This document shows positions 25,061-33,154 of a stretch of DNA of 47,587 bases, piece by piece (the first letter of the stretch is position 1; each line of letters starts with the position of its first letter). The DNA is from Chloroflexota bacterium (GTDB lineage: Bacteria > Chloroflexota > UBA11872 > VXOZ01). The translations under genes and the position numbers were made by a program. The stretch spans positions 1 through 47,587 of the forward strand of contig JAPOQA010000022.1 of NCBI GenBank assembly GCA_026710945.1. The letters run 5' to 3'. Under the pieces are notes generated by a model. It made no database searches. It saw only the letters and a list, made by a program, of their open reading frames with translations, and was not told where the DNA came from.

Positions 25061-25160
25061 GTCAACATGCGGCAAGGAACTTCAAGCCAGTTAGGCCAGG
25101 TTGCCGTCCAATACTGCCAAGCAATATACTGACTTGGAAAGTGTGAAACTAGCAAAGAGA

Positions 25161-25424
25161 ATGAATTTGATACCTTATGCGGTGGGAGCAGGTTCCTTGC
25201 CTAAGCAACAGCAGTCACCGACAATTCGAGAATTGATCAGGTCATTTCTTGCAAACAAGCAGGATTCTGCATCTTTTAGCGAGATCTGCGAGTTTGTAAA
25301 CCAACGTGCATCATTATCATCTAAGAGGCCAAGGGCATCAATATTCTCAGTGCTAACTCGAATGCCAGATGTGCAAAGAGTAGCACGAGGCCGATATTCC
25401 CTTCTGACCAAACCTCAGCGGTGA
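25161..25424 (+). CDS. Small winged-helix protein of the restriction-modification island
   Basis: 87 residues from the ATG at 25161; GTG at 25143 and TTG at 25101 are other possible starts and none has a clear RBS. The body reads TIRELIRSFLANKQDSASFS, then EICEFVNQR, then ASIFSVLTRMPDVQRVARGR with a final YSLL, a winged-helix layout like HARE/HTH domains tied to restriction enzymes. It lies 59 bp before the adenine methylase gene in the same direction. It may be a controller of the module or a DNA-reading subunit. The function is inferred from fold and place only. Confidence 0.6.
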   Translation: MNLIPYAVGAGSLPKQQQSPTIRELIRSFLANKQDSASFSEICEFVNQRASLSSKRPRASIFSVLTRMPDVQRVARGRYSLLTKPQR

Positions 25425-25483
25425 CCGTAGATTAGCTTGTTCCCTTAGGGATTTCTCCGGTTACGCCAGTGAGGAGATTTCTT

Positions 25484-26422
25484 GTGAGCGTCCCCCACCC
25501 CATACCGTATCAGGGCAGCAAGCGGTCAATCGCAAAGTTCATCTTGCCCTTCTTTCCTCCAAACGACTTGAGCGTGAGACTGATAGAGCCATTTGCGGGT
25601 TCAGCAGCTATTTCGTTGGCAGCGACGCACTACTGCAAGGCGCAAACAGTCGTACTCAATGATGTCAACAGTGCTCTTATGAGCCTGTGGGATGAGATAT
25701 TGTTGCGCCCCAATGTCTTGGCAGATCGATATGAAGAATTGTGGAATGCCCAACTCGGACGCGAGAGAGAATACTACAACCTCATACGGGAAAGATTTAA
25801 CAGGTCTCCAAGCCCGGAGTGCTTCCTGTACTTGCTCGCTCGTTGTGTGAAAGCCTCAATTCGCTATAACTCGAATGGCGAGTTCAACCAAAGCCCCGAC
25901 AACCGCAGAAAAGGCGCTAATCCTACAACAATGAGACGACACCTAATAGGGGCTTCGTTGTTGCTGAGTGGCAGGACAACTGTTTCATGCGCTGATTATC
26001 GGGATGTACTTGACGGCGTACTGAGTTCGGATATTGTCTACATGGACCCTCCTTATCAGGGAGTGTGTAATGATCGTGACCCGCGTTACGTCGAGGGTAT
26101 AGATAGAGATGAATTCGTAGAGACGTTGCAAAACCTCAATCAGCGAGAGATTTCGTACGTTGTCAGCTACGACGGTAGAAGCGACGAAAAGAGTTACGGC
26201 GAGGAACTGCCAGAACACTTGGATTTAAAACGCCTAGAGATCGATGCCGGCAGGTCATCTCAGGGGACTCTTCTAGGTAGAGCAACCAAGACATTCGAAT
26301 CACTCTACCTATCATCGGCCTTGCTTGACAGAATCGATGTGATTGCGTCCGGTCAACAACAGGTTGTTTCTAAACAACTTTCTTTGTCAGGAAGTTCTGA
26401 TGTCCGAACCCAACTACCCTAA
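25484..26422 (+). CDS. D12-class (Dam-like) adenine-N6 DNA methyltransferase
   Basis: 312 residues from the GTG at 25484, chosen for GAGGAG 7 bases upstream; GTG at 25469 is possible. Alpha-class order: motif X PIPYQGSKRSIAKFI at the N-terminus, SAM motif I VRLIEPFAGSAAISLAA, and catalytic motif IV SSDIVYMDPPYQG near residue 190. These are the marks of M.DpnII/Dam-type GATC or related adenine methylases, though the recognition site cannot be read. The gene overlaps the HNH gene by 23 bases, which makes a methylase-nuclease pair. Hand count of one line (25741-25800) gives about 47% G+C against 72% for 24841-24900. Confidence 0.9.
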   Translation: MSVPHPIPYQGSKRSIAKFILPFFPPNDLSVRLIEPFAGSAAISLAATHYCKAQTVVLNDVNSALMSLWDEILLRPNVLADRYEELWNAQLGREREYYNLIRERFNRSPSPECFLYLLARCVKASIRYNSNGEFNQSPDNRRKGANPTTMRRHLIGASLLLSGRTTVSCADYRDVLDGVLSSDIVYMDPPYQGVCNDRDPRYVEGIDRDEFVETLQNLNQREISYVVSYDGRSDEKSYGEELPEHLDLKRLEIDAGRSSQGTLLGRATKTFESLYLSSALLDRIDVIASGQQQVVSKQLSLSGSSDVRTQLP

Positions 26423-27137
26423 AGAGTTTCTTGAACGGCTCAAGTCGGTCACGGGGAAACGTCCGAGAACCGTAATCGACCACATTCTTGAGCACGGATT
26501 CATTACAACGGAAGAGTTAGAGGTACTATACGGCTATAAGCATCCACCCAGAGCCGTTCGCGACGTGCGCGAGAGCGGTATCCCTATTGAGACGTTCCAT
26601 GTGCAAAATTCAGAAGGACAACGAATAGCCGCATACCGATTTGGAGATCCAGAGCTCTTAGAAGGAGAAAGGTTTGGTGGCCGCAAGACCTTTTCGAAGG
26701 AGTTTAAGGACAGGCTTCTCAAACAATCGGACAATAGGTGCGGCATTTGTCTGGAGAGATACGAGTCAAGATACTTACAGATAGACCATCGAATTCCTTT
26801 TGAGGTTGCCGGAGATGCCGATGCTGAGCAGAGACGCGCAGACGCATACATGCTGGTGTGCGGCTCCTGCAACCGGGCAAAGTCATGGTCCTGTGAGCAT
26901 TGCGATAACTGGCAAACTTTAAAAAAGCCAGAGAACTGCGCTTCTTGCTACTGGGCTAGCCCTGAATCATACTCTCACGTGGCGCTTGAAGCGGCTCGCA
27001 GGCTTGATATCGCTTGGAAGGGAGACGAGGTTGATGAAATCGATCGCACATCCCGCATTGCCGAGAAAGAGGGAGTCACGACGCCGGAATATGTAAAGAA
27101 GATAGTCAGAAAGCACGTCGGCAAGCGTGAAATGTGA
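26400..27137 (+). CDS. HNH endonuclease, putative restriction partner of the D12 methylase
   Basis: 245 residues from the ATG at 26400 (AGGAAG 5 bases upstream). Residues 20-70 form a winged helix (RTVIDHILEHGFITTEELEV). The HNH core is CGICLERY (C114, C117), LQIDHRIPFE (D129-H130) and LVCGSCNRAKS (C154, C157, N158), with extra zinc-like pairs C165/C168 and C180/C183. This is the classic layout of a zinc-braced HNH restriction nuclease. The 23-base overlap with the adenine methylase gene indicates a type II restriction-modification operon. The cut site is unknown. Confidence 0.88.
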   Translation: MSEPNYPKEFLERLKSVTGKRPRTVIDHILEHGFITTEELEVLYGYKHPPRAVRDVRESGIPIETFHVQNSEGQRIAAYRFGDPELLEGERFGGRKTFSKEFKDRLLKQSDNRCGICLERYESRYLQIDHRIPFEVAGDADAEQRRADAYMLVCGSCNRAKSWSCEHCDNWQTLKKPENCASCYWASPESYSHVALEAARRLDIAWKGDEVDEIDRTSRIAEKEGVTTPEYVKKIVRKHVGKREM

Positions 27138-27290
27138 TCTCGGTCTTTCTGAATCGCGTCACACTTGTGCCACTATCGCCAAAAGTACCAGCCCTTTTCC
27201 CGTCCCAATTTCCGGGCCGGAGCGGAGAATGGGCGAGCCGCCGCGCAGTGCGTGAAACAAGTCAACATATATGGCCTAAGTAGACCGCGT

Positions 27291-27752
27291 TTATGGGGTC
27301 GAGTCAACGGTCACCCGCACTCCTGTAGTTCGCCGTTGCATCTGCTGAAGTGCTTCTTGCTCCTCAGTCTTGACGTACCGCCAAGACTGAGGCACAACAA
27401 AGTCGTCAAAGAGATTCCGCAGCGTATCTAGCCCGATCGGGACTTCATATTCCCAAACATCCTTAATTTCCAAGGCGTGCGCAATTGATGTTCCCCTAAA
27501 ATAGATATCAAAGTCTAGTCTGTCAACCGCTGCAAGTTCGTGTACACTTCGCCAAACTTCCTCCGGCGGCCCCGACCACACCTGACCGATTTGGAACCCG
27601 CCTCTCAATTCCATAGTTGGACTGGACACGTAGACGAACACACAAGCATTCTCTGCCTGAGACACTATTCGCCGACGGAGTTCGACCGTCTTTAGACCTT
27701 CGAACACCAGATTGGCATATTCTGGCTTTAGGGATATGAAGAGTGGTTTCAT
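27291..27752 (-). CDS. ASCH-domain (PUA-like) protein
   Basis: 153 residues. The N-terminus has the ASCH hallmark: SLKPEYANLVFEGLKTVELR with following RR, then VFVYVSSPTMELRGGFQIGQ. The middle GTSIAHALEIKDVWEYEVPI and the late VPQSWRYV are also typical. ASCH folds resemble PUA domains and are thought to bind RNA or modified nucleotides; some cleave acylated cytidines. The AAGGA ribosome site includes the TAA stop of the upstream GNAT-PIN gene, so the two are translationally coupled. It converges on the HNH gene. Confidence 0.85.
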   Translation of the reverse strand: MKPLFISLKPEYANLVFEGLKTVELRRRIVSQAENACVFVYVSSPTMELRGGFQIGQVWSGPPEEVWRSVHELAAVDRLDFDIYFRGTSIAHALEIKDVWEYEVPIGLDTLRNLFDDFVVPQSWRYVKTEEQEALQQMQRRTTGVRVTVDSTP

Positions 27753-27760
27753 AGTGTTCC

Positions 27761-29797
27761 TTAGTGAGCCGGAAATCCTATCTGATATATCCTGTGGAAT
27801 ATCTCCACTGGCACTCTGGTCGGCCCCCGCAAGACAACATCCAGCCCATCCTCTTTGTATACCGCCCTGAGTCTACTTAGTGGAATCCGCTCCCTGAAGA
27901 GGAAAGTGTGAGAAAACTGCAACGCCATCAGTTCCGCTGATATGTTGCGGTTACACATCTCATAGAGGTCTTCCCACCTAAGTACGCCGAATTTCCTGAA
28001 TCTTCTTATGAGATTCTTGGGAGTATCAATGTCAACACTGTCGAGATGCGACACAGCAACGATCTGTTTTAGAGGATCGCTGACGTACCAGAGAAGACGT
28101 GCAGGAGGTTTGAGGAGCCTATTTCGTCTTTTCTTACGGTAGTACACGTTGTTCCAACGCAACAACACCTTAGGGTCGCCTCCAATGAGATCGTTAGCCG
28201 AACGCTGTCTATCAAACAGACTAAGCGCATAGCCTGGACGAATTGGGACGAGAAAGAAGCTTTGCTCAGCAGCTAAACTCAAGGGCGAGCAATGTTGCTC
28301 TAGCTCCAGGTCCGACATATCTTCATAGGCAGATATTATTTCTGGCGAGAGTTGGGCAATCCTGTCAAGAGCCTCTGAACGGCTGAGGACACTGGAAAAG
28401 CAGAACCTTACAAATCCATCGGGATGTGCTGTGAATCCCATATCCAAGAGAGCCGGTCTCAGGTAAGGAGAGATAGCGGTGGCTTTGATCTCTACAATGT
28501 CCTGATTCATGTCGACCGCTTTGGCAAGCGTGTCGGCGATCAAGAATCTCCCGTATAGTGTCCGGTTTGGTGAGTTTGCTACTCTAGCCAATGGCATGCT
28601 GATTGTCCCAGGTGAATCATTCCTAATGGTTCGGACAATAGCAACGTCATCACCGTCTTTTAGCAGGTCACAGGTATAAAGATTGGGACTCCCCAGGAAT
28701 TGGCTTAGAGTCTGCCTGAACTTCTTTTGCCCCTCACCTTCATTGAGAAAAGCGTCGTGGGGAAAAACCGGAAAGTCTTCTTTGCTAAAGCGATGCCATC
28801 CGAGTTGGAGACCGGCAACCCGGTCAGCGCTATACAACTGGGCCTCAGAGAGTTGATGGACTTGGACTATCAGCTCGGTTGGAGACAGTACTTGAAGGCT
28901 TACGAGGTTGGCAATAGCTGGAGCCTTACTTAGCAAGCCTTGATCTCTGGTAACAAAGACGTTTACTTCGGAAGCCGCAGCCTTTGCCAAGTGCCTAATG
29001 TCGGACTCCTGACTGGTACTACTGCTAGGCAAGATCTGCTTCAATCGTTCGGCGCAGTCTTCGACCAATTTTGGGGATGGCTGAACTTGCGGAAACTTCT
29101 GAACACTTGCTCGGTTTTGCCTTCGTTGCTCATGATCATCGTTGCGATTTATCTCGTTGAGTAACTCGTCGGTAATCCAAATCTTAAGTGAATCGACCAG
29201 AAAGTCGGCAAGGAGAGCTTTGGATGCTTCAGTCTCAGTACTGTCCGGCTCAAAAAAATGGAAGAATACTTGGGCATCAATGACGACGTCAAGTGCTTCA
29301 TCTGAGGTTTGGGCCTTGAACAACTCCAATTCCGGCTGATGATCCGAATGCAAGGCGAGATGCCAATGTGTCAAGAGATGCCCAGCTATGGAACGTCCTG
29401 GCTTCTCGCCAATAGGTACGAAGCCCAATTTCGGCCACATAGCATTGGCAGGAAAATCGCGGCGACAGTTAAGCTCTATGGAAGTTTGCGTAGTGGCGGA
29501 GTCCTTTAGCCTTTCAAGTAGTTGTCTGGCGACACCCTCACCTCTGAATCTTTCCGATACACAGAGTTGAGTAATGCGAAAGCGTTTAGGATTAGACCCA
29601 TAAAGAAGGTAACCAACCAGACTATGACTAACCTTAGCTCCTAGTACGCCACCCCTAGCGAGGTGATCACGTAGAGCTTCAGTCGGCAGAAAGCCGAGAG
29701 TCTGGCTGTGTCGCTTCATCAGGGCATCTACTTCAACCAGATCAGTTATCTCTAGCAGTGATATTTCTATCTGCATACCTTGGATGCTTTCGTTCAA
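27761..29797 (-). CDS. Multidomain GNAT - PIN - GNAT-like - PUA/ASCH-like fusion protein
   Basis: 678 residues from a TTG with GGGAG 4 bases upstream (ATG at codon 8 is an alternative). Residues 8-150 are a GNAT acetyltransferase with acyl-CoA loop SERFRGEGVARQLL and late MWPKLGFVPIG. Residues 168-315 are a PIN nuclease: D174 in VVIDAQVFFHFF, E211/E215 in TDELLNEIN, D266 in ESDIRHLAKAA and D285 in FVTRDQGLL, all four acidic positions kept. Residues 330-470 look like a second GNAT half (AISPYLRPALLDMGFTAHPD). Residues 545-678 look PUA/ASCH-like (PPARLLWYVSDPLKQIVAVS). With the ASCH partner it suggests an RNA-targeting toxin or defence unit; function is inference. Confidence 0.82.
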   Translation of the reverse strand: MNESIQGMQIEISLLEITDLVEVDALMKRHSQTLGFLPTEALRDHLARGGVLGAKVSHSLVGYLLYGSNPKRFRITQLCVSERFRGEGVARQLLERLKDSATTQTSIELNCRRDFPANAMWPKLGFVPIGEKPGRSIAGHLLTHWHLALHSDHQPELELFKAQTSDEALDVVIDAQVFFHFFEPDSTETEASKALLADFLVDSLKIWITDELLNEINRNDDHEQRRQNRASVQKFPQVQPSPKLVEDCAERLKQILPSSSTSQESDIRHLAKAAASEVNVFVTRDQGLLSKAPAIANLVSLQVLSPTELIVQVHQLSEAQLYSADRVAGLQLGWHRFSKEDFPVFPHDAFLNEGEGQKKFRQTLSQFLGSPNLYTCDLLKDGDDVAIVRTIRNDSPGTISMPLARVANSPNRTLYGRFLIADTLAKAVDMNQDIVEIKATAISPYLRPALLDMGFTAHPDGFVRFCFSSVLSRSEALDRIAQLSPEIISAYEDMSDLELEQHCSPLSLAAEQSFFLVPIRPGYALSLFDRQRSANDLIGGDPKVLLRWNNVYYRKKRRNRLLKPPARLLWYVSDPLKQIVAVSHLDSVDIDTPKNLIRRFRKFGVLRWEDLYEMCNRNISAELMALQFSHTFLFRERIPLSRLRAVYKEDGLDVVLRGPTRVPVEIFHRIYQIGFPAH

Positions 29798-29908
29798 TAG
29801 ACTCCCGCCAAGTCATAGGTTGCAAGTATACGATGTCACTTAAGTCGACTGGCCGATCGTTCTGCGCTCAGAATTCGTCTGTACTGACATCAGGGGTTTC
29901 ATACAAGA

Positions 29909-31123
29909 TTACTCGCTTACCTTACCAAACTTCCGCTTGCCGACTTGGAAGACTTGGCCCGGTTTGGCGGAGTACGGCGTGTTGGTATCGGTGATGCGGG
30001 TGTTGTCCAGGCGGACGCCGCCTTGTTGGACGAGGCGGCGGGCTTCGGAACGGCTCTTGGCGAGGTTGGCGGCGATGAGCGCGTCGACGATGGTCTTTGC
30101 ATCCCGTAGAGCGTCGTTCAGGGGGATTTCGGGGATGTTGCTGGGCAGCGCGCCCTGGCGGAACATGCGCACGAACTCGGTTTCGGCGGACTGCGCGGAC
30201 GCCTCATCGTGGAACTGGGTTACGATCTCGCGGGCGAGGTGGGCTTTCACGTCGCGGGGATTGCGCTTTTCGGCTTCCATCTCCGTAAACATCTCTTCCA
30301 GTGTTGGCGTCGGAATGTCCGTGAGCGTTTCAAAGTAATCTCGCATAACGTCGTCGGAGAGCGACATGACCTTGCCGTACATGTCATTGGGCGCATCGGT
30401 GATGGCCACGTAGTTGTCGTAGCTCTTGCTCATCTTGCGCGTGCCGTCGGTGCCGACGAGCAGCGGCCAGGTGAGAAACTGTTGCGGCGGTTGGCCGTGG
30501 GCGGGCATGATGTCGCGGGCCACCTGGAAGTTGAAATACTGGTCGGTGCCGCCCAGCTCCACGTCGGCCTCGATCGCAACCGAATCGTACGCCTGCAACA
30601 GCGGATATAAGAATTCCACCACCGAGACGGCCTGACCGCCGCCGTAGCGGGTGGAAAAGTCGGCGCGGTCGAGCATGCGGTTCACGGTGTACTTGGCGCA
30701 GAGGCGCACCACGTCTTCCAGGGAAAAGTCCTCGAACCACGACGTCTGCCAGGCCACCTCGATCTTGTCCACGTCCACGATCTTGCCCATCTGGTCAAGG
30801 TACGTCTGGGCGTTGGCGTGCACTTCCGCGGCGCTGAGCATCTGGCGCGTGTCGGAGCGTCCCGATGGATCGCCGATGCGGGCGGTCCAATCGCCGATGA
30901 TGATGATAACGTGGTGCCCTAACTCCTGGAACTGCCGGATTTTGCGAAAGCCGACGGCATGGCCCAGGTGCAGGTCGGGCCGGCTGGGGTCCACGCCGAA
31001 CTTGATGCGCAGCCGCTTGCCAGACCGCAGCATGCGTTCCAGGTCGGCCCGCACCACCGCATCCACCACGCCGCGGTTTAGTAATGTTTCCAACGCCTCT
31101 TGTGACGTTTGCACCGTTGCCAT
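29909..31123 (-). CDS. tyrS: Tyrosyl-tRNA synthetase
   Basis: 404 residues from the ATG at 31123 (GAGGAGAG about 5 bases upstream). Class I signatures: the HIGH-like motif in FGVDPSRPDLHLGHAVG and KMSKS in DGTRKMSKSYDNYVA. VELGGTDQYFNFQVARD is the tyrosine/ATP site region. The C-terminal S4 RNA-binding domain is SRSEARRLVQQGGVRLDN. It is the TyrZ-like branch with HLGH and a short connection. It charges tRNA-Tyr. No T-box leader is seen upstream. The lower-G+C island ends about 110 bp before this gene's 3' end. Confidence 0.95.
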   Translation of the reverse strand: MATVQTSQEALETLLNRGVVDAVVRADLERMLRSGKRLRIKFGVDPSRPDLHLGHAVGFRKIRQFQELGHHVIIIIGDWTARIGDPSGRSDTRQMLSAAEVHANAQTYLDQMGKIVDVDKIEVAWQTSWFEDFSLEDVVRLCAKYTVNRMLDRADFSTRYGGGQAVSVVEFLYPLLQAYDSVAIEADVELGGTDQYFNFQVARDIMPAHGQPPQQFLTWPLLVGTDGTRKMSKSYDNYVAITDAPNDMYGKVMSLSDDVMRDYFETLTDIPTPTLEEMFTEMEAEKRNPRDVKAHLAREIVTQFHDEASAQSAETEFVRMFRQGALPSNIPEIPLNDALRDAKTIVDALIAANLAKSRSEARRLVQQGGVRLDNTRITDTNTPYSAKPGQVFQVGKRKFGKVSE

Positions 31124-31340
31124 CAATCTCTCCTCGGGTCTCGAAGTTTTCAAACTGGTTACAAGTCCTGTGAAGGTATTACGTGCGATTATATACCGTG
31201 CGCGGAGATTGGTTGTTGCCGGCACTAAGCCCCAAGCAGTGATGGCTACCTATACAATGCCGTAGCCAATTGGATTGCTCTGTCACCGTTAGTGGCAACC
31301 CCTGTTGAAGTACGTACGGCCATTCGCCAGCATAGTGTGG

Positions 31341-31572
31341 CCTCCTTTCACCCTTCGATCCATCGACAGGCTCAGGACAGGCAAGCTCAGAGCCTGCCCC
31401 GTACCCGATACAGCGTATCGCACGATACGGGGGCGAACGCTGCGCGCCCAGGCAAGAAGATTGTAAACAGGCTCAAAGGCGTATTCGGTGAGCGGCACGA
31501 AAATCGTCACTCCGGCGCAGGCCGGAGTCCAGGGGGCGTAGCGCGGATGGATTCCGGCGTACGCCGGAATTG
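31341..31572. repeat. Dispersed CGACAGGCTCAGGACAGG repeat and a GGATTCCGGCG palindrome
   Basis: 31341-31440 carries CATCGACAGGCTCAGGACAG, AGAGCCTGCCCCGTACCCG and CGATACGGGGGCGAAC, the same family as 19697-19837. 31505-31572 holds CTCCGGCGCAGGCCGGAG and GATTCCGGCGTACGCCGGAAT, palindromes seen also at 32089, 34330 and 36802. Confidence 0.55.
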
Positions 31573-32015
31573 TATGTGTTGAGTTTTTCGTTGACAGAAA
31601 TCGATTTCCACCAGGAAACGTCGATCAAATATGTCATTCCGAGCGCAGCGTCGAACTGGGTTCGCGGAATCTGGGGAGCCTCGCAGCATGTAACCCATTA
31701 AGCTCAGGGCCTTAGGTTCCGCGAATAGGGTTTGACACTCCGCTGCGATTCGTTCGGATTGTAAATGTCAGGTAATTCGTTGACAGACTTGAGAACAAAA
31801 GCAGCTGAACGCAGTACTCTACATGAACAGTACACATGTCATTCCGAACGGAGCGCAGCGAAGAGAGGAATCTAAGATGTTGAGCCTATTGGGCGACACG
31901 TTGCATGGGCCCTAGATTCCGCGAACATCGTTCGACGCTCCGCTCGGAATGACATGATCTGTCAACACTGCCAATTTGGGAGAGAATTCTGTCAACGAAT
32001 TACTCAACACTTACA
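31571..32015. repeat. MITE-like element (nested), inverted ends matching 11909-12175
   Basis: Left TGTATGTGTTGAGTTTTTCG continuing TTGACAGAA, right end complement of TGTAAGTGTTGAGTAATTCG continuing TTGACAGAA: 26 of 29 match. GGAAT flanks both sides (31566-31570 and 32016-32020). An internal end (TGTAAATGTCAGGTAATTCG) at 31760 shows a second element nested inside. Both halves carry the GTCATTCCGA core as inverted arms. No protein is encoded. Confidence 0.65.
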
Positions 32016-32234
32016 GGAATGACATGTGAAGTCAACTATAGAATACATCCCCCTGTCAGGGAGTCCAGGGGGGTGTAGCGCAGATGGATTCCGGCGTGCG
32101 CCGGAATGACGGCGTTGAACGTCTTCTCATTGGAATGGCATTAGCCGGATTGACGAGTCTGCTTACGAATCTTTCAGAGCTTACATTTACGACAAGAGCG
32201 CTTGCAGGGGTATTCAGAAACTGCGCCGGTTCCT

Positions 32235-32654
32235 CTAGTTCAGTTCTTCCCTCCGCGACTTGCGTGCTGCAAGACCGCCAAGATAGGTGGAGGCCATAAA
32301 CGCCACGAGCATCCCAATGGGGAACCACAGCCGCGCCGGATAGAAAACATAGAATGAATAGGCGGCCCAAATTGAAAGGAGCCCGCCGATGGCGCCGGTG
32401 ACCGCGACGACTTTGCCGCGTGCAACTTTAGCCCCAACAAAGCCACCCACCAGTCCGCCCAGGGCGCCGGCAAGTATCACCAGCACCAGGCCGTTGGTCT
32501 CAGCGGAAGCCACGCGTAGCGCGGTGGCTTCAGGCGTTTCGGGGTCCATCAATTCCGCCGGCGTGGGATAGAACCGGTCTGCCGCCACGCTGCCCAGAAA
32601 GAAAACAACGTTGGCGACGATCACGCCGAGGACTACTGCAAGGATGTTACGCAT
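32235..32654 (-). CDS. Small integral membrane protein, unknown function
   Basis: 139 residues from the ATG at 32654 with GAGG 6 bases upstream. There are four hydrophobic helices: about 4-23 (ILAVVLGVIVANVVFFLG), 54-72 (GLVLVILAGALGGLVGGFVG), 79-102 and 108-126. Between helices 1 and 2 lies a 25-residue polar loop rich in Pro and Glu (PTPAELMDPETPEATALR). The Gly-rich second helix resembles small DUF-type membrane proteins and glycine-zipper families. It has no neighbour within 500 bp in its direction. I do not recognise a specific family. Confidence 0.65.
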   Translation of the reverse strand: MRNILAVVLGVIVANVVFFLGSVAADRFYPTPAELMDPETPEATALRVASAETNGLVLVILAGALGGLVGGFVGAKVARGKVVAVTGAIGGLLSIWAAYSFYVFYPARLWFPIGMLVAFMASTYLGGLAARKSRREELN

Positions 32655-33154
32655 GAGGGCCTCTTTTCCCGATGGAAGTAGCTTCCTCCATTATATCTGT
32701 TGCAGGCATCTCCCCTTTGAGACCCTAGCGTATCTAGCTCCTGAGGGAAATATGTTTATCCCGTAGCGGGTGCATCTCGAAGGTACCCTCGGACAGCCTG
32801 GTTGCCAAGCGGGGGACTAGACCCTAATACGGCACAATTCCCGTTACGAGACAGTGACCGGGTGGTGCTGCCACTTTCGCCAAAGCACCGGGCTCGGTGA
32901 GACAGAGCGGGGGGGGGGGGCAAGCCCCCGCGCTACAAGACAGAGAGGTCTTTGCGATGGTGTAGTCCTTCGACATGCAGGGTTCTTTGGCGCAGGTTGC
33001 AGACCTGCGCTACCCCGAATCGGACTGCCCGGAGCCACACGCGTACAACTGATGGAGCGCCTGAGCCAGTTATATCTATGAGAAGGACTGAAACTGCCAT
33101 AGCTAGCGTACTGCGCCTGCACCGCATGACTTCAAGTTTAGGACAGAACCCTCC
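32655..33154. repeat. Repeat-bearing gap with a run of 12 G
   Basis: 32700-32760 is a decayed CCCTTTGAGACCCTAGCGTA / CCTGAGGGAAATA repeat. 32905-32937 is a GCGGGGG...CCCCCGCGCTAC hairpin copy whose left arm holds 12 consecutive G (32909-32920). 32985-33011 is GGCGCAGGTTGCAGACCTGC, another hairpin family. No gene is visible. Confidence 0.55.
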
